From Pontibacter burrus (GTDB lineage Bacteria > Bacteroidota > Bacteroidia > Cytophagales > Hymenobacteraceae): a DNA stretch of 64,000 nt. Each line of letters begins with the position of its first letter. Positions within the stretch are counted from its first letter, which is position 1. The translations under genes were made by a program, and so were the position numbers. The stretch is taken from NCBI RefSeq assembly GCF_010686685.1, contig NZ_JAAGWD010000002.1:434001-498000 (forward strand), given 5' to 3'. This document shows, in pieces, positions 1 to 9,306 of the stretch. A model generated the notes under the pieces. It searched no databases. It saw only the letters and a program-made list of their open reading frames with translations, and was not told the DNA's origin.

Positions 1-1418
1 GCATATGGGGTCTGAGCCAGGTAGTCACCTATAGTATACGGAATTACAAAGTAACCATCGGCAAGACCCTGCATCAGGGCAGATGCACCTAGACGGTTAG
101 CACCGTGGTCTGAGAAGTTACACTCGCCGGTAGCATACAGGCCAGGGATGTTGGTCATCAGGTTATAGTCAACCCAAAGGCCACCCATGGTGTAATGCAC
201 GGCAGGGTAAATACGCATTGGCTTCTCGTATGGGTTCTCGTCCGTGATCTTCTGATACATGTCGAACAGGTTACCATATTTCGCTGCAATGGCAGGCTGG
301 CCTTCGCGCTTGATAGCATCAGCAAAATCCAGGAATACGGCAAGACCAGATGAGCCTACGCCACGGCCTTCGTCGCAAACCAGCTTGGCATTACGTGATG
401 CCACGTCGCGCGGTACCAGGTTACCGAAAGCAGGGTATTTACGCTCCAGGTAATAATCACGGTCTTCTTCTTTAATGTCGTTTACTGTGATCTCGCCTTT
501 GCGCAGACGCTGGGCTGTCTCTACAGTTTTAGGTACCCATACACGGCCATCGTTACGCAGCGATTCTGACATCAGTGTCAGTTTCGACTGGTAATCGCCA
601 GAAACCGGAATACAGGTAGGGTGGATCTGTGTAAAGCAAGGGTTTGCAAACAGAGCACCTTTTTTATATGCTCTCCAGGCTGCTGTTGCGTTAGAGCCCA
701 TTGCGTTGGTTGAAAGGAAGAATACGTTGCCGTAACCACCTGTAGCCAGTACAACCGCATGCGCACTATGCGACTCAATTTTACCAGTAATCAGGTTACG
801 CACAACTATACCACGTGCTTTGCCATCTACCATTACCAGGTCAAGCATTTCGGTACGTGGGTACATTTTTACTTTACCATAGGCAATCTGGCGGTTAAGT
901 GCTGAGTAGGCACCTAATAACAACTGCTGTCCGGTCTGGCCACGGGCGTAGAACGTACGCGATACCTGCGCACCACCAAACGAACGGTTAGCCAGCAGAC
1001 CTCCGTACTCACGTGCGAAAGGAACACCCTGCGCCACGCACTGGTCAATGATATCAACAGAAACCTGGGCCAAACGGTAAACGTTTGCTTCACGCGCGCG
1101 GTAGTCACCACCTTTAATCGTATCGTAGAAAAGACGGAAAATAGAGTCACCGTCGTTCTGGTAGTTTTTAGCAGCGTTAATACCACCCTGCGCTGCAATA
1201 GAGTGCGCACGGCGTGGAGAATCCTGGAAGCAGAATGCTTTTACATTGTATCCCAGCTCTCCAAGTGTTGCAGCAGCAGAAGCACCTGCAAGACCTGTAC
1301 CTACTACTATAATATCGTATTTACGTTTGTTAGCCGGGTTAACCAGCTTCACGTTAAATTTATGCTTGTCCCATTTTTCGGCTAAAGGGCCTTCCGGGAT
1401 TTTAGAATCTAGTATCAT
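1..1418 (-). CDS. sdhA: Succinate dehydrogenase/fumarate reductase flavoprotein subunit (3' end outside window)
   Basis: This is the FAD-carrying catalytic subunit of complex II, which oxidises succinate to fumarate on the cytoplasmic face of the inner membrane. The reading frame starts at an ATG (1416-1418) and stays open to the left edge, so about 472 residues are visible and the C-terminus is missing. A Rossmann dinucleotide-binding motif GTGLAG sits at about residues 40-45. The HSIAAQGG motif, whose histidine binds FAD covalently in this family, follows at about 71-78. The catalytic-region HPT and RDVASR motifs are also present. It begins 21 bases after sdhC and shares its promoter, so it is the second gene of an sdhCAB-type operon; sdhB is expected just outside the window. 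Confidence 0.95.
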   Translation of the reverse strand, partial: MILDSKIPEGPLAEKWDKHKFNVKLVNPANKRKYDIIVVGTGLAGASAAATLGELGYNVKAFCFQDSPRRAHSIAAQGGINAAKNYQNDGDSIFRLFYDTIKGGDYRAREANVYRLAQVSVDIIDQCVAQGVPFAREYGGLLANRSFGGAQVSRTFYARGQTGQQLLLGAYSALNRQIAYGKVKMYPRTEMLDLVMVDGKARGIVVRNLITGKIESHSAHAVVLATGGYGNVFFLSTNAMGSNATAAWRAYKKGALFANPCFTQIHPTCIPVSGDYQSKLTLMSESLRNDGRVWVPKTVETAQRLRKGEITVNDIKEEDRDYYLERKYPAFGNLVPRDVASRNAKLVCDEGRGVGSSGLAVFLDFADAIKREGQPAIAAKYGNLFDMYQKITDENPYEKPMRIYPAVHYTMGGLWVDYNLMTNIPGLYATGECNFSDHGANRLGASALMQGLADGYFVIPYTIGDYLAQTPY

Positions 1419-1439
1419 ATCAACTATAGAATCTTGATG

Positions 1440-2114
1440 TTACACGAAGAAAAAGAAGTAGAGCGGGATAAGTGCAAAGCCCAGGCAGATAATAACCGAG
1501 AAAGCGTATCCAAACTTTTGGATGAACGGCGTATACTTCTTATGATTCAGGCCCAGCGACTGGAAAGCACTCTGGAAGCCGTGGATCAGGTGGTAAGCCA
1601 GTGCCACCATCGAAATTACATACAACGCTACGTAGATCGGGTTTTTAAATGCTAAAACCACTTCGCTGTACAGGTTCAGGTAATCTTTATCCGGCACACC
1701 TTCTAACTCGCCAAAGCGGGCAGGAACAAAGAAATTCCACAGGTGCACAAGCAGGAACACCAGGATAATAGTACCCAGCAGACCCATGTTACGGGAAGAC
1801 CATGTACTGTTCTCTTCCGGGCGGCTGTTGTTGTAACCTACCGGGCGCGCAGCCTTGTTGCGGCGGGTTAGTACAATCGCATCGTAGATGTGGAACAGGA
1901 AGCCCAGTACCAACACTATTTCCATAGTACGGATAACAGGGTTGTTAGCCATAAAATGAGAATAGATGTTGAAAGCCTCACCGCCATCCTGGTAAAAAAG
2001 CGTAAGGTTACCTACAAGGTGTACCACCAGGAAAGAGCAGAGGAACAACCCCGTGATCGACATGATGATCTTACGCCCGATTGTACTGGAAAACGTTTTA
2101 GTAAACCAATTCAT
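1440..2114 (-). CDS. sdhC: Succinate dehydrogenase cytochrome b558 subunit
   Basis: The 224-residue protein is the membrane anchor of the succinate dehydrogenase/quinone reductase complex, in the single-subunit b558 family that holds heme b and passes electrons to menaquinone. About five hydrophobic segments are visible, at roughly residues 15-37, 62-82, 110-130, 155-175 and 195-223. Histidines lie within or next to the helices (HLVGNL, LFHIYD, LVHLW, AYHLIHG) and are candidate heme ligands. The N-terminal MNWFTKTFSSTIGRK pattern is typical of Bacteroidota SdhC. It is first in the operon before sdhA, with a good Bacteroidota promoter upstream. Confidence 0.95.
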   Translation of the reverse strand: MNWFTKTFSSTIGRKIIMSITGLFLCSFLVVHLVGNLTLFYQDGGEAFNIYSHFMANNPVIRTMEIVLVLGFLFHIYDAIVLTRRNKAARPVGYNNSRPEENSTWSSRNMGLLGTIILVFLLVHLWNFFVPARFGELEGVPDKDYLNLYSEVVLAFKNPIYVALYVISMVALAYHLIHGFQSAFQSLGLNHKKYTPFIQKFGYAFSVIICLGFALIPLYFFFFV

Positions 2115-2156
2115 CTGTATTTGTTATAAGTTAGTAATTAAGCTTTTTTTAATTCT

Positions 2157-2187
2157 CAAAGGTAGCAGAGGGGCGGATACAAAACAA
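2157..2187 (-). promoter_or_regulatory. Bacteroidota-type promoter of the sdh operon
   Basis: Read on the minus strand, TTG (2187-2185) is followed after 20 bases by TACCTTTG (2164-2157). This matches the Bacteroidota consensus of TTG or TTTG, 19-21 bases, then TAnnTTTG. It lies 43 bases upstream of the sdhC start codon. Confidence 0.65.
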
Positions 2188-2307
2188 TTTTAATAATGTA
2201 TTTTGAATCAATCTAAATTGCAATGCGTAGGACAGAAAGTCTTACCTTAATAACCTGCTTTCGCTCCGATTGTTAACAATAAAAAGAGAGTTTTTGAGTT
2301 AAAGTTA

Positions 2308-2315
2308 TACCTTTG
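2308..2315 (+). promoter_or_regulatory. Possible -7 element (TACCTTTG) of the CHU_C gene
   Basis: TACCTTTG matches the Bacteroidota -7 consensus TAnnTTTG exactly and lies 22 bases before the start codon at 2338. I see no TTG at the right distance for the -33 box, so this is only a partial match. Confidence 0.35.
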
Positions 2316-2337
2316 TTTACTGCCTAACCCTACCTAT

Positions 2338-5118
2338 ATGCCAAAATTTTTACGCTTAAGGTACCTGTTGCCGGGTAGTTTGTTGTGGGGATTGATATTG
2401 CTGTTGGGTTTACTTACGGAGGCACAGGCTACACACATCAGGGCCGGAGACATTACGGCCAAACGCGATACGACTTCTAACCCTAATCCGCGTCGCTTCT
2501 TTTTTACCATGATCATCTATATGGATGCCACATCTACTGCCGACCATGCCCAGGTGGAAATGTCGATGGGAGATGGCAATACTATTACAGTTGACAGAGA
2601 AACAGGCACAAGCAGAGGACCAAACATCGGAAACGATACAGACCGGAACGTATATAAATGGGAGTATACCTATAGTGCCGATGGTAACTATACCGTTTCC
2701 TGGAACGGGATAAACCGGAATGGAGGTATCCTGAACATGACACCCCCGACAGATCAGCATTCCTTTCTGATCTCGACAACTATAAGCATCAACTCGCTTC
2801 GTGGCTTTAACAGTACACCTGTACTAACTGTAGCACCTATCGACAGGGCAGCAATTGGAAAGCGGTTCGTACATAACCCCGGCGCTTTCGACCGTGATGG
2901 GGATAGCCTTGCTTTTAAACTGCGCGTGCCAATGCGAAAAGATGCCGCTGGTAATATTGTGCCTGTGCCGGGCTATAGTTTGCCAAACCGTACCTTCGAC
3001 TGCCGCAACTCTGCTGACTCGGGTGGTGCCATTTTTACGCTGGACCTGGAAACCGGGCAAATGGTATGGGATGCACCCTGCCGGGTAGGGGAATATAACG
3101 TTGCTTTTGTGGTGGAAGAATGGCGCGTATCACCAAATGGCGGAGCAGTGAAGCTCGGAGAAGTGGTGCGTGACATGCAGATAACGGTGGTGAATACAGA
3201 AAACAACCCGCCTGTGCTGGAGCCGCTAGATACCTGCGTAATTGCCGGAACTACCTTCTCGCACCTGGTGCGCGCCACAGATAAGGACGGCGACCTGATT
3301 AACCTGACAGCCACAAGCGGTATTATTCCGCCAGCCACCTTCACACGGGTTTCGCGCACACCTGGCGTATCAACCGGTCGTATTGTCTGGAATACACAGT
3401 GCACCGATGTGCGCGAAAGACCTTACCAGATCATCGTAAAAGCTGAAGATAACCTGCCGGTTGGCTCCAAACTAGCTGACCTGCAACCACTGAACATTCG
3501 GGTAGTAGGCCCGCCGCCTCAGAACCTGACTGCCGAAGGCAACAATGGCTCTGTTGTCCTGAACTGGGACCGGTATGTTTGCCAGAATGCCCAGACTATG
3601 CGTATTTACAGGCGTGAAGGCCCATCTAACTTTGTGCCGGATCATTGCCAGACTGGTGTTCCTTCCAGTACAGGCTATGTGCTGATAGGGGAGGTATCCA
3701 AACAGGCAAACGGAACCTGGGCTACTACCTTTACAGACAATAACAAGGGCGCTGGATTACCGGCGGGTGTGCAATACTGTTACATCATTTATGCTACCTT
3801 CCCGTCACCGGGTAGGGGCGAAAGTATAGCTAGCCAGGAGGTATGTGTAATGGTTGACCAGGACATTCCGTACATTACCAATGTAAGCGTAACCAGAACA
3901 AGTACAACCAACGGAGCCATACAGGTTAAATGGACGCAGCCACGCGAACTGGATGATCTTACGCCTCCATTCGAATATCGCCTGCTGCGCAAGGAAGGCC
4001 AGCAAAATGCAACTACAGGTTACGTACAGGTATTTAGTACACGAAGACTGTCAGACACTACCTTCCTGGACCAGGGACTGAACACGCTGGAGAAATCCTA
4101 CAGATATAAACTGGAGTTTTACCAGTCTGCCACTGCGGGTGGCCAGCCAACTGTTTTAAGGGATACCACATCAGCATCGAGCGTATTCCTAACTGTTACG
4201 CCATCTGATAATGAGAACACCAACATTACGTTGAACTGGACATACAATGTACCGTGGCGCAACAATATACAGCAGCATACGGTTTACAGACGCGAAGGTA
4301 CAACCGGTACCTACACCGAAATTGCAAAGGTTACTGCTTCAGCTTCAGGTGGAACTTACGTGGATAGTGGTTCTGGAACTGCCCCATTAGAGCGCGGCAA
4401 AACCTACTGCTATTATGTGCAGACCAGTGGTACATACCAGCTCGCCGAAATTGAAGATCCGTTGCTGAACAACAGCCAGGAAATATGTGCTGAATTGCCA
4501 AAGCTGGTTTGTCCACCGGTGCTAACGCTGGATGAGCTGAACTGCGATGCCTTCCTGGCCAATCCGACTGACCCGCCTTACCAGAATGTGTTAACCTGGC
4601 AGCCACAGATTACCGGCGACTGTACAGATGAGATCCAGTTCTATACAGTGTATTTTAAAGGACCTGGGCAGACAGAGTATACCGAGCTGGCCCAGGTGCC
4701 GCCTACCCAGACAACCTATACCCATACCGGGCTGGAGTCTTTTGCGGGTTGCTATGTTGTAACGGCCACCGATGTGAATGGCACAGAAAGCGAGTTCAGT
4801 AACGAAGAATGTAAAGACAACTGCTTCTTCTTTATGCTGCCTAACATTATCACGCCTAACGGTGATAACCTGAACGATGTGTTCAGACCGGACCCGCGTT
4901 CCCGCTTTATCCGCTCTATCAAGTTTATGGTATTCAACCGTTGGGGAGTGAAGGTATTTGAAGGCAACGATAAGAATATCAACTGGCCAGGCACCGATTC
5001 AGACGGCAAACGCCTGACAGATGGTGTTTACTACTACGAGGCACAGGTAGAATTCTTCACGATAGATCCGGCGAATGCTTCTAAAAAGTATAAAGGCTGG
5101 GTTGAGATAGTACATTAA
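2338..5118 (+). CDS. Secreted multidomain protein with gliding-motility-associated C-terminal (CHU_C) domain
   Basis: This 926-residue protein is probably exported and anchored by the type IX secretion system. Residues 1-31 form a Sec signal peptide ending near EAQA, followed by the ATHIRAGDI start often seen in mature CHU_C proteins. The middle holds cadherin/Ig-like stretches (about 140-390) and then several fibronectin type III-like repeats (about 390-800) with recurring patterns such as YRREG and YCYYV. The last 95 residues form the CHU_C domain: LPNIITPNGDNLND, then FNRWGVKVFE, then DGVYYYE. That domain is the sorting signal of type B T9SS cargo. The function is likely surface adhesion or binding; no enzyme motif is visible. 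Its stop codon overlaps the start of the next gene. Confidence 0.85.
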   Translation: MPKFLRLRYLLPGSLLWGLILLLGLLTEAQATHIRAGDITAKRDTTSNPNPRRFFFTMIIYMDATSTADHAQVEMSMGDGNTITVDRETGTSRGPNIGNDTDRNVYKWEYTYSADGNYTVSWNGINRNGGILNMTPPTDQHSFLISTTISINSLRGFNSTPVLTVAPIDRAAIGKRFVHNPGAFDRDGDSLAFKLRVPMRKDAAGNIVPVPGYSLPNRTFDCRNSADSGGAIFTLDLETGQMVWDAPCRVGEYNVAFVVEEWRVSPNGGAVKLGEVVRDMQITVVNTENNPPVLEPLDTCVIAGTTFSHLVRATDKDGDLINLTATSGIIPPATFTRVSRTPGVSTGRIVWNTQCTDVRERPYQIIVKAEDNLPVGSKLADLQPLNIRVVGPPPQNLTAEGNNGSVVLNWDRYVCQNAQTMRIYRREGPSNFVPDHCQTGVPSSTGYVLIGEVSKQANGTWATTFTDNNKGAGLPAGVQYCYIIYATFPSPGRGESIASQEVCVMVDQDIPYITNVSVTRTSTTNGAIQVKWTQPRELDDLTPPFEYRLLRKEGQQNATTGYVQVFSTRRLSDTTFLDQGLNTLEKSYRYKLEFYQSATAGGQPTVLRDTTSASSVFLTVTPSDNENTNITLNWTYNVPWRNNIQQHTVYRREGTTGTYTEIAKVTASASGGTYVDSGSGTAPLERGKTYCYYVQTSGTYQLAEIEDPLLNNSQEICAELPKLVCPPVLTLDELNCDAFLANPTDPPYQNVLTWQPQITGDCTDEIQFYTVYFKGPGQTEYTELAQVPPTQTTYTHTGLESFAGCYVVTATDVNGTESEFSNEECKDNCFFFMLPNIITPNGDNLNDVFRPDPRSRFIRSIKFMVFNRWGVKVFEGNDKNINWPGTDSDGKRLTDGVYYYEAQVEFFTIDPANASKKYKGWVEIVH

Positions 5119-5540
5119 TGCAAACTGACCGGAAAAAGCTGCAGGATAAGGCTATTGTGTTTTATGATGGCTCCTGCGGCTTTTGCCAGGCCAGCGTACA
5201 GCTGGTCTTAAAATATAATATGCAGCAGAATCTATACTTTGCTGCTTTGCAGAGCGGCGTGTTAGAACAGGTTGCTCCTGCGGCCCAGGTGCCAGATCCG
5301 TTACCCGATGCCGTGTTGTTTTACGAGCATGGCAAACTATATTCCGCCTCCGAAGCAGCCCTGCGCATTACCCGTCATCTTAAGTTTCCGTGGTCGCTGT
5401 TTTCTTATTTCAGGTTTATTCCAGTATCTTTCCGCGATAAAATCTATAGTTTTATAGCCCGGCACCGCTACAAAATTGCCGGCCGCCGCGAAGCCTGTAT
5501 GCTTCCGGAGCCGCACCAGCGGGCAAGGTTTATAAATTAG
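5118..5540 (+). CDS. DCC family thiol-disulfide oxidoreductase (DUF393)
   Basis: The 140-residue protein is a thioredoxin-like member of the DCC family. The family signature is visible at the N-terminus: FYDGSCGFC, with the redox pair Cys20 and Cys23. Family members are predicted to shuffle disulfides, but substrates are generally unknown. Its start codon overlaps the upstream stop as TAATG, so it is translationally coupled to the CHU_C gene. Whether the coupling has a functional meaning (cysteines in the exported partner) is only a guess. Confidence 0.85.
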   Translation: MQTDRKKLQDKAIVFYDGSCGFCQASVQLVLKYNMQQNLYFAALQSGVLEQVAPAAQVPDPLPDAVLFYEHGKLYSASEAALRITRHLKFPWSLFSYFRFIPVSFRDKIYSFIARHRYKIAGRREACMLPEPHQRARFIN

Positions 5541-5672
5541 ATTGCTAAATTGTTGATTGTTGAATTGTTGTTCTGGTATAGTACAAACTATAGTTTAAAA
5601 CACCATTTAACAATTTAGCCTTTAACAATTTAACCTTAGAACGATCAACGAATAACGATTAACGAATTAAGA
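5541..5672. other. AT-rich spacer of degenerate short repeats
   Basis: The spacer between the DCC gene and fabD is built from near-repeats of ATTGTTGAATTG and their complement CAATTTAAC, plus ACGAATAACGATTAACGAATTAAG directly before fabD. One full copy of AACTATAGTT sits at 5586-5595. I see no promoter match. Confidence 0.5.
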
Positions 5673-6551
5673 ATGAAGAAAGCATACGTTTTCCCGGGAC
5701 AGGGTTCTCAGTTTGTGGGTATGGGCAAAGACCTGTACGAGCAGCACGAAGTAGCAAAGCAACTGTTTGACAAAGCAAACGAGATCCTGGGCTTCAACAT
5801 CACCGAGATCATGTTTAACGGCACCGACGAAGAACTGAAGCAGACCAAAGTAACGCAACCGGCTATTTTCCTGCATTCGGTAGCGCAGGCAGCAGTTGCC
5901 AAAGACTTTGCCCCGGACATGGTGGCTGGTCACTCGTTGGGTGAATTTTCGGCGCTGGTGGCAAGCAAGGTATTGAGCTTTGAAGATGGTCTTAGACTGG
6001 TGTCTAAAAGAGCACTGGCTATGCAGGCTGCTTGCGAAGCAAACCCGTCAACTATGGCCGCTATCCTTGGCCTGGAAGATGAGAAAGTAGAAGAGATCTG
6101 CGCTTCAATTGATGAGGTTGTAGTTGCTGCCAACTATAACTGTCCGGGTCAGCTGGTTATTTCCGGTTCTAACAAAGGCATTGAAGTGGCCTGCGAGAAG
6201 ATGAAGGAAGCAGGAGCGAAGCGTGCGTTACCGTTGCCAGTAGGTGGTGCTTTCCACTCGCCGCTGATGAAACCAGCCGAAGAAGAACTGGCTAAAGCCA
6301 TTAACGAAACCACTTTCAGCAAAGGGATCTGCCCGGTTTATCAGAACGTGGATGCCATGCCGCACACTGACCCAAGTGAGATCAAAGAAAACCTGATCAA
6401 GCAATTAACAGCTCCGGTTCGCTGGACACAGTCGGTGCAGCAGATGATTGCCGACGGTGCGACGCATTTCGTGGAGTGTGGACCGGGTAAAGTGTTACAA
6501 GGACTGGTGAAGAAGATTGACCGTAACGCGGAAGTAAGCTCTGCTGAGTAA
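5673..6551 (+). CDS. fabD: Malonyl-CoA:ACP transacylase
   Basis: FabD moves the malonyl group from CoA to acyl carrier protein, supplying the two-carbon donor for fatty acid synthesis in the cytoplasm. The 292-residue length is usual for the family. The N-terminal GQGSQ motif is at residues 9-13, the nucleophile elbow GHSLG is at 86-90 (Ser88), and the catalytic histidine is in GGAFHSPLM near residue 195. It stands alone, away from the fabH-plsX genes at 33 kb. The stop codon runs directly into a 31-bp hairpin terminator. The gene contains no CTATAG motif, unlike most of its surroundings. Confidence 0.96.
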   Translation: MKKAYVFPGQGSQFVGMGKDLYEQHEVAKQLFDKANEILGFNITEIMFNGTDEELKQTKVTQPAIFLHSVAQAAVAKDFAPDMVAGHSLGEFSALVASKVLSFEDGLRLVSKRALAMQAACEANPSTMAAILGLEDEKVEEICASIDEVVVAANYNCPGQLVISGSNKGIEVACEKMKEAGAKRALPLPVGGAFHSPLMKPAEEELAKAINETTFSKGICPVYQNVDAMPHTDPSEIKENLIKQLTAPVRWTQSVQQMIADGATHFVECGPGKVLQGLVKKIDRNAEVSSAE

Positions 6552-6620
6552 ACTATAGATTAATAAAACTATAAAGGCTCCCTTAACCAGGAGCCTTTAT
6601 AGTTTTATTAATCTATAGTT
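6551..6620. terminator. Bidirectional terminator: perfect 31-bp stem capped by AACTATAG
   Basis: Arms 6551-6581 and 6590-6620 are exact reverse complements around an 8-base loop. The outer ends read AACTATAG and CTATAGTT, so the cap is the genome motif split in two. The inner part is AAAGGCTCC/GGAGCCTTT. It begins on the last base of the fabD stop codon and ends 4 bases before the stop of the convergent gene, so it can serve both. Confidence 0.85.
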
Positions 6621-6623
6621 GGG

Positions 6624-9077
6624 TTAGTTCTTGATGAATTTATAACTCTTTTTACCGGCCGCGGACTCAATCTGCAATATGTATAAACCAGTTGGAAGCG
6701 ATTTGATATTTATCGTTTCAGGTCCGGACGTGCGTATTTTGCTGCGCTGTACTTCTCTGCCTCTGCTATCTACAATGCGCCAGGTACCGGTTGCTTCGTT
6801 CGCATCAGCCACAAAGCTGATCTGGCTGCTGGCAGGGTTAGGGTATACAAAGGCTTTACTAGCCTGCTTCTTAAGCAATTCCGAAGTGCTGGCTGTAAAA
6901 GGATCCTGGTCGCCGAAAGTAAAGGTCATCAGGTCGTCGTGTTCCAGCATAAAGCCATAGCCAATAACGTGTACACTAATTCCGATCTGTTCGCCTGGTT
7001 GCAGGTCGAGGCCGTACTGGCTCAGCCGGTTCAGGGCAAACTGAAAACTACTCCAGCCAACTTCGTGGCGTACAGTGGTGGCATAATTGTACGTAATATC
7101 CGGTATCCTGATATAGTCTTCGTGGCTGCCCACAGGCACGGCATTTACATCCAGTAAGTTAAGTTCCTGCACCAGGTCTCTGTCAAACACTATTTCAATG
7201 TTGTCGCTGCCGTAAAAAACACCGTCGTTGTTGGCATCTATAATAATTCTGATCTCGTGCCAGGCTGTGGGTAGTTTAGCACCTATAAACAAGCGTTCGG
7301 ATGAGTAAGCGAGGTAAAAGGAGGCATCGCCGCTTACTTCGCGCTGGAAGAAATAAGTACCAGCCAGGGGCCAATCTGTTATATCTTCTGTTAACGGGAA
7401 ATTCTCTGTGAACGGTATAGTAGCGTTAATAGGGTAAAGCGGTTCGGTATCCTGGGCATCAGGTATGCCATCCCCATCGCTGTCAGCACTGAGAGGGTTT
7501 AAGGTCAAAAAGATACCGGCCATAGCTTCTTCCAGATCCGGAAGTCCATCGCCATCTGTATCGGCAGTAGTAGGGCTGCTGCCAAACCTGGCTTCGTCAA
7601 AAGGTACGTTGGGCTCATTATCCGGAAAGCCATCCTGTTCGTTATCTACAGCCTGCAGTATAGATCCCCAGTTGCCTTTATAAAACAGCTCATACCATTG
7701 GTTTTTGTCCCAGTGCTGTATTATTTGTGCATTCAGGTCCCAGGAGTGGCTGCTGTTAGGTATAAATTCACCAAAAACGCGCGCCGAACCGGGGTGGTTA
7801 GAAGGGTATTCGGGGAGGCCTGCGTTATGGAACATGGCATCTACCACGTGGTTGAATTCATGCATAAGAAACGCCGAAAGTTGGTAGTGCTCTTCCCACC
7901 AGGGTACCTGAAAATAGGCACCTTTGCCCAATACCTGGTTTACACCCCAGGCATACGCACCGCCACCAACAACAAATGCGCCTACTGCATCATAGGTATC
8001 AACCGGGAAATTCCTGCTCCGGAGGTCTGCGTCTACTTCATGCGGGTAAACATAGCCGTTTTCGTGTACGCGCTCCAAGTACTCATCGATCACAAGCACC
8101 GTCCAATTCAGGTTGAGGGTCATGTGAGAGTGGCGCCAGTAGAACATATTCAGCTCTTCCAGAGCCTTGGCCAGCACATCGGCATAGTTGGCGGGCAGCG
8201 TGCCCCCGTTAGTATTAGTATACACTACCATCAGGTTATTTAGCTCCACGTAATCCCGGTAAGCATAATTCGGTTCCCCTTCGTCGCGGTTTACAGTAAA
8301 CGATATGGTTTTGGTTGCTCCTGCCCGGCCATCAGCATTATCCTGACTATAGGCAGTAGCCATAAGGGTGTAAATACCTTCCGTAGGAGCCCAGCCATCT
8401 GCATCTTCCGCAAGCAAGGTATAAGGTGCGTCGTTATCGGTTCTGCTTGCCGGTACAATACCGGTCAGGTCCATGGTTACGCTTTCAGTTAAATTCCAGT
8501 CTACATCAGCCCGTATGTTCAGCTTTATGCCGCGCACCTGGGCAAGGTTCAACTCGGTCATATCGGTTAGTACCATCAGGTCCTGGTTCGTTTCGGCATT
8601 TATCAGCGTAAACGTTATATTGGGTGGGCTAACAGGTAACACGGTTAGCTGCATGGTAACGGTAGTTCCTTCTTTGCCGCGGGCACGGGTGTTGTTGTAA
8701 GGGGTAGCGCTTATAGTGTAAACCCCCGGCTCGGGCAGCCAGGCTCTGTAATCGCCATTTTGGTCTCCGGCTACACTATAGGGTTCGTCGTTGTCTATGC
8801 GGGTATCACCGTTGCTGATCGTTATCAGCATGCTTCTTACTTTGCCTTCGGTATTTACCCTGATGTTTATTGGAGTGCCGGCATTTATTACGTCATTCTG
8901 GGCTAAGGTTCGTATGTCACTGTCCGTGTCGGGGTCAATTAGCGTGAACGATTGGATGTAGCCTACCGCTTTGGGATTGTGCTCGAGCGGAGGAGCATTT
9001 TTTTTAGGTTCGGGTTGTGCAAAGCACTGAATGCTAAGGAAAAGCATCCATAAAGTTGCTGTAATAAGTGTTTTCAT
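6624..9077 (-). CDS. Secreted zinc-metalloprotease-like protein with TSP3 repeats and T9SS type A tail
   Basis: The 817-residue protein has a signal peptide (about 1-20, ending CFAQ). Two repeated beta-rich modules follow (about 40-150 and 155-265), each starting with a FTLID/FTLIN-type strand and holding a conserved DNDxPY segment. The central region has an HEFNH motif near residue 408, which fits the HExxH zinc site of gluzincin/metzincin peptidases. Next come two calcium-binding thrombospondin type 3 repeats (DTDGDGLPD and DSDGDGIPD, about 520-560), a CBM9/DOMON-like beta domain (about 570-720) and a Por-type sorting domain (YPNPASSQISF to the end). It is probably released or anchored on the cell surface. 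The peptidase family is not clear to me and activity is inferred from HExxH only. Confidence 0.8.
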   Translation of the reverse strand: MKTLITATLWMLFLSIQCFAQPEPKKNAPPLEHNPKAVGYIQSFTLIDPDTDSDIRTLAQNDVINAGTPINIRVNTEGKVRSMLITISNGDTRIDNDEPYSVAGDQNGDYRAWLPEPGVYTISATPYNNTRARGKEGTTVTMQLTVLPVSPPNITFTLINAETNQDLMVLTDMTELNLAQVRGIKLNIRADVDWNLTESVTMDLTGIVPASRTDNDAPYTLLAEDADGWAPTEGIYTLMATAYSQDNADGRAGATKTISFTVNRDEGEPNYAYRDYVELNNLMVVYTNTNGGTLPANYADVLAKALEELNMFYWRHSHMTLNLNWTVLVIDEYLERVHENGYVYPHEVDADLRSRNFPVDTYDAVGAFVVGGGAYAWGVNQVLGKGAYFQVPWWEEHYQLSAFLMHEFNHVVDAMFHNAGLPEYPSNHPGSARVFGEFIPNSSHSWDLNAQIIQHWDKNQWYELFYKGNWGSILQAVDNEQDGFPDNEPNVPFDEARFGSSPTTADTDGDGLPDLEEAMAGIFLTLNPLSADSDGDGIPDAQDTEPLYPINATIPFTENFPLTEDITDWPLAGTYFFQREVSGDASFYLAYSSERLFIGAKLPTAWHEIRIIIDANNDGVFYGSDNIEIVFDRDLVQELNLLDVNAVPVGSHEDYIRIPDITYNYATTVRHEVGWSSFQFALNRLSQYGLDLQPGEQIGISVHVIGYGFMLEHDDLMTFTFGDQDPFTASTSELLKKQASKAFVYPNPASSQISFVADANEATGTWRIVDSRGREVQRSKIRTSGPETINIKSLPTGLYILQIESAAGKKSYKFIKN

Positions 9078-9306
9078 AAGTATGGAGTAAAGTTGGTGTC
9101 ATAACATTTAAAAGTATAAGTAAATTGGTATTAATTTACGATCGTTTATTGTAAAAGTAATTTATATTTGGCGGGATCATCTGAGAATAGTGTAAACAGG
9201 ATGATTGGAAAGGGCGGGAAGTTGCAGATGATCTGCTTCTAAAAAATATCTGACTACAAGTAATTTAAACTCATACATTTGCTATAAAACTGCTAACCAA
9301 ACAACT

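Noticed and set aside
914..1210. 98-codon frame within sdhA
   Set aside because: It is on the same strand but in another frame; the true SdhA frame with the FAD motif is continuous here.
7698..8243. 181-codon frame on the strand opposite the metalloprotease gene
   Set aside because: It is a shadow of the coding frame; the minus-strand protein has clear domains and a signal peptide.
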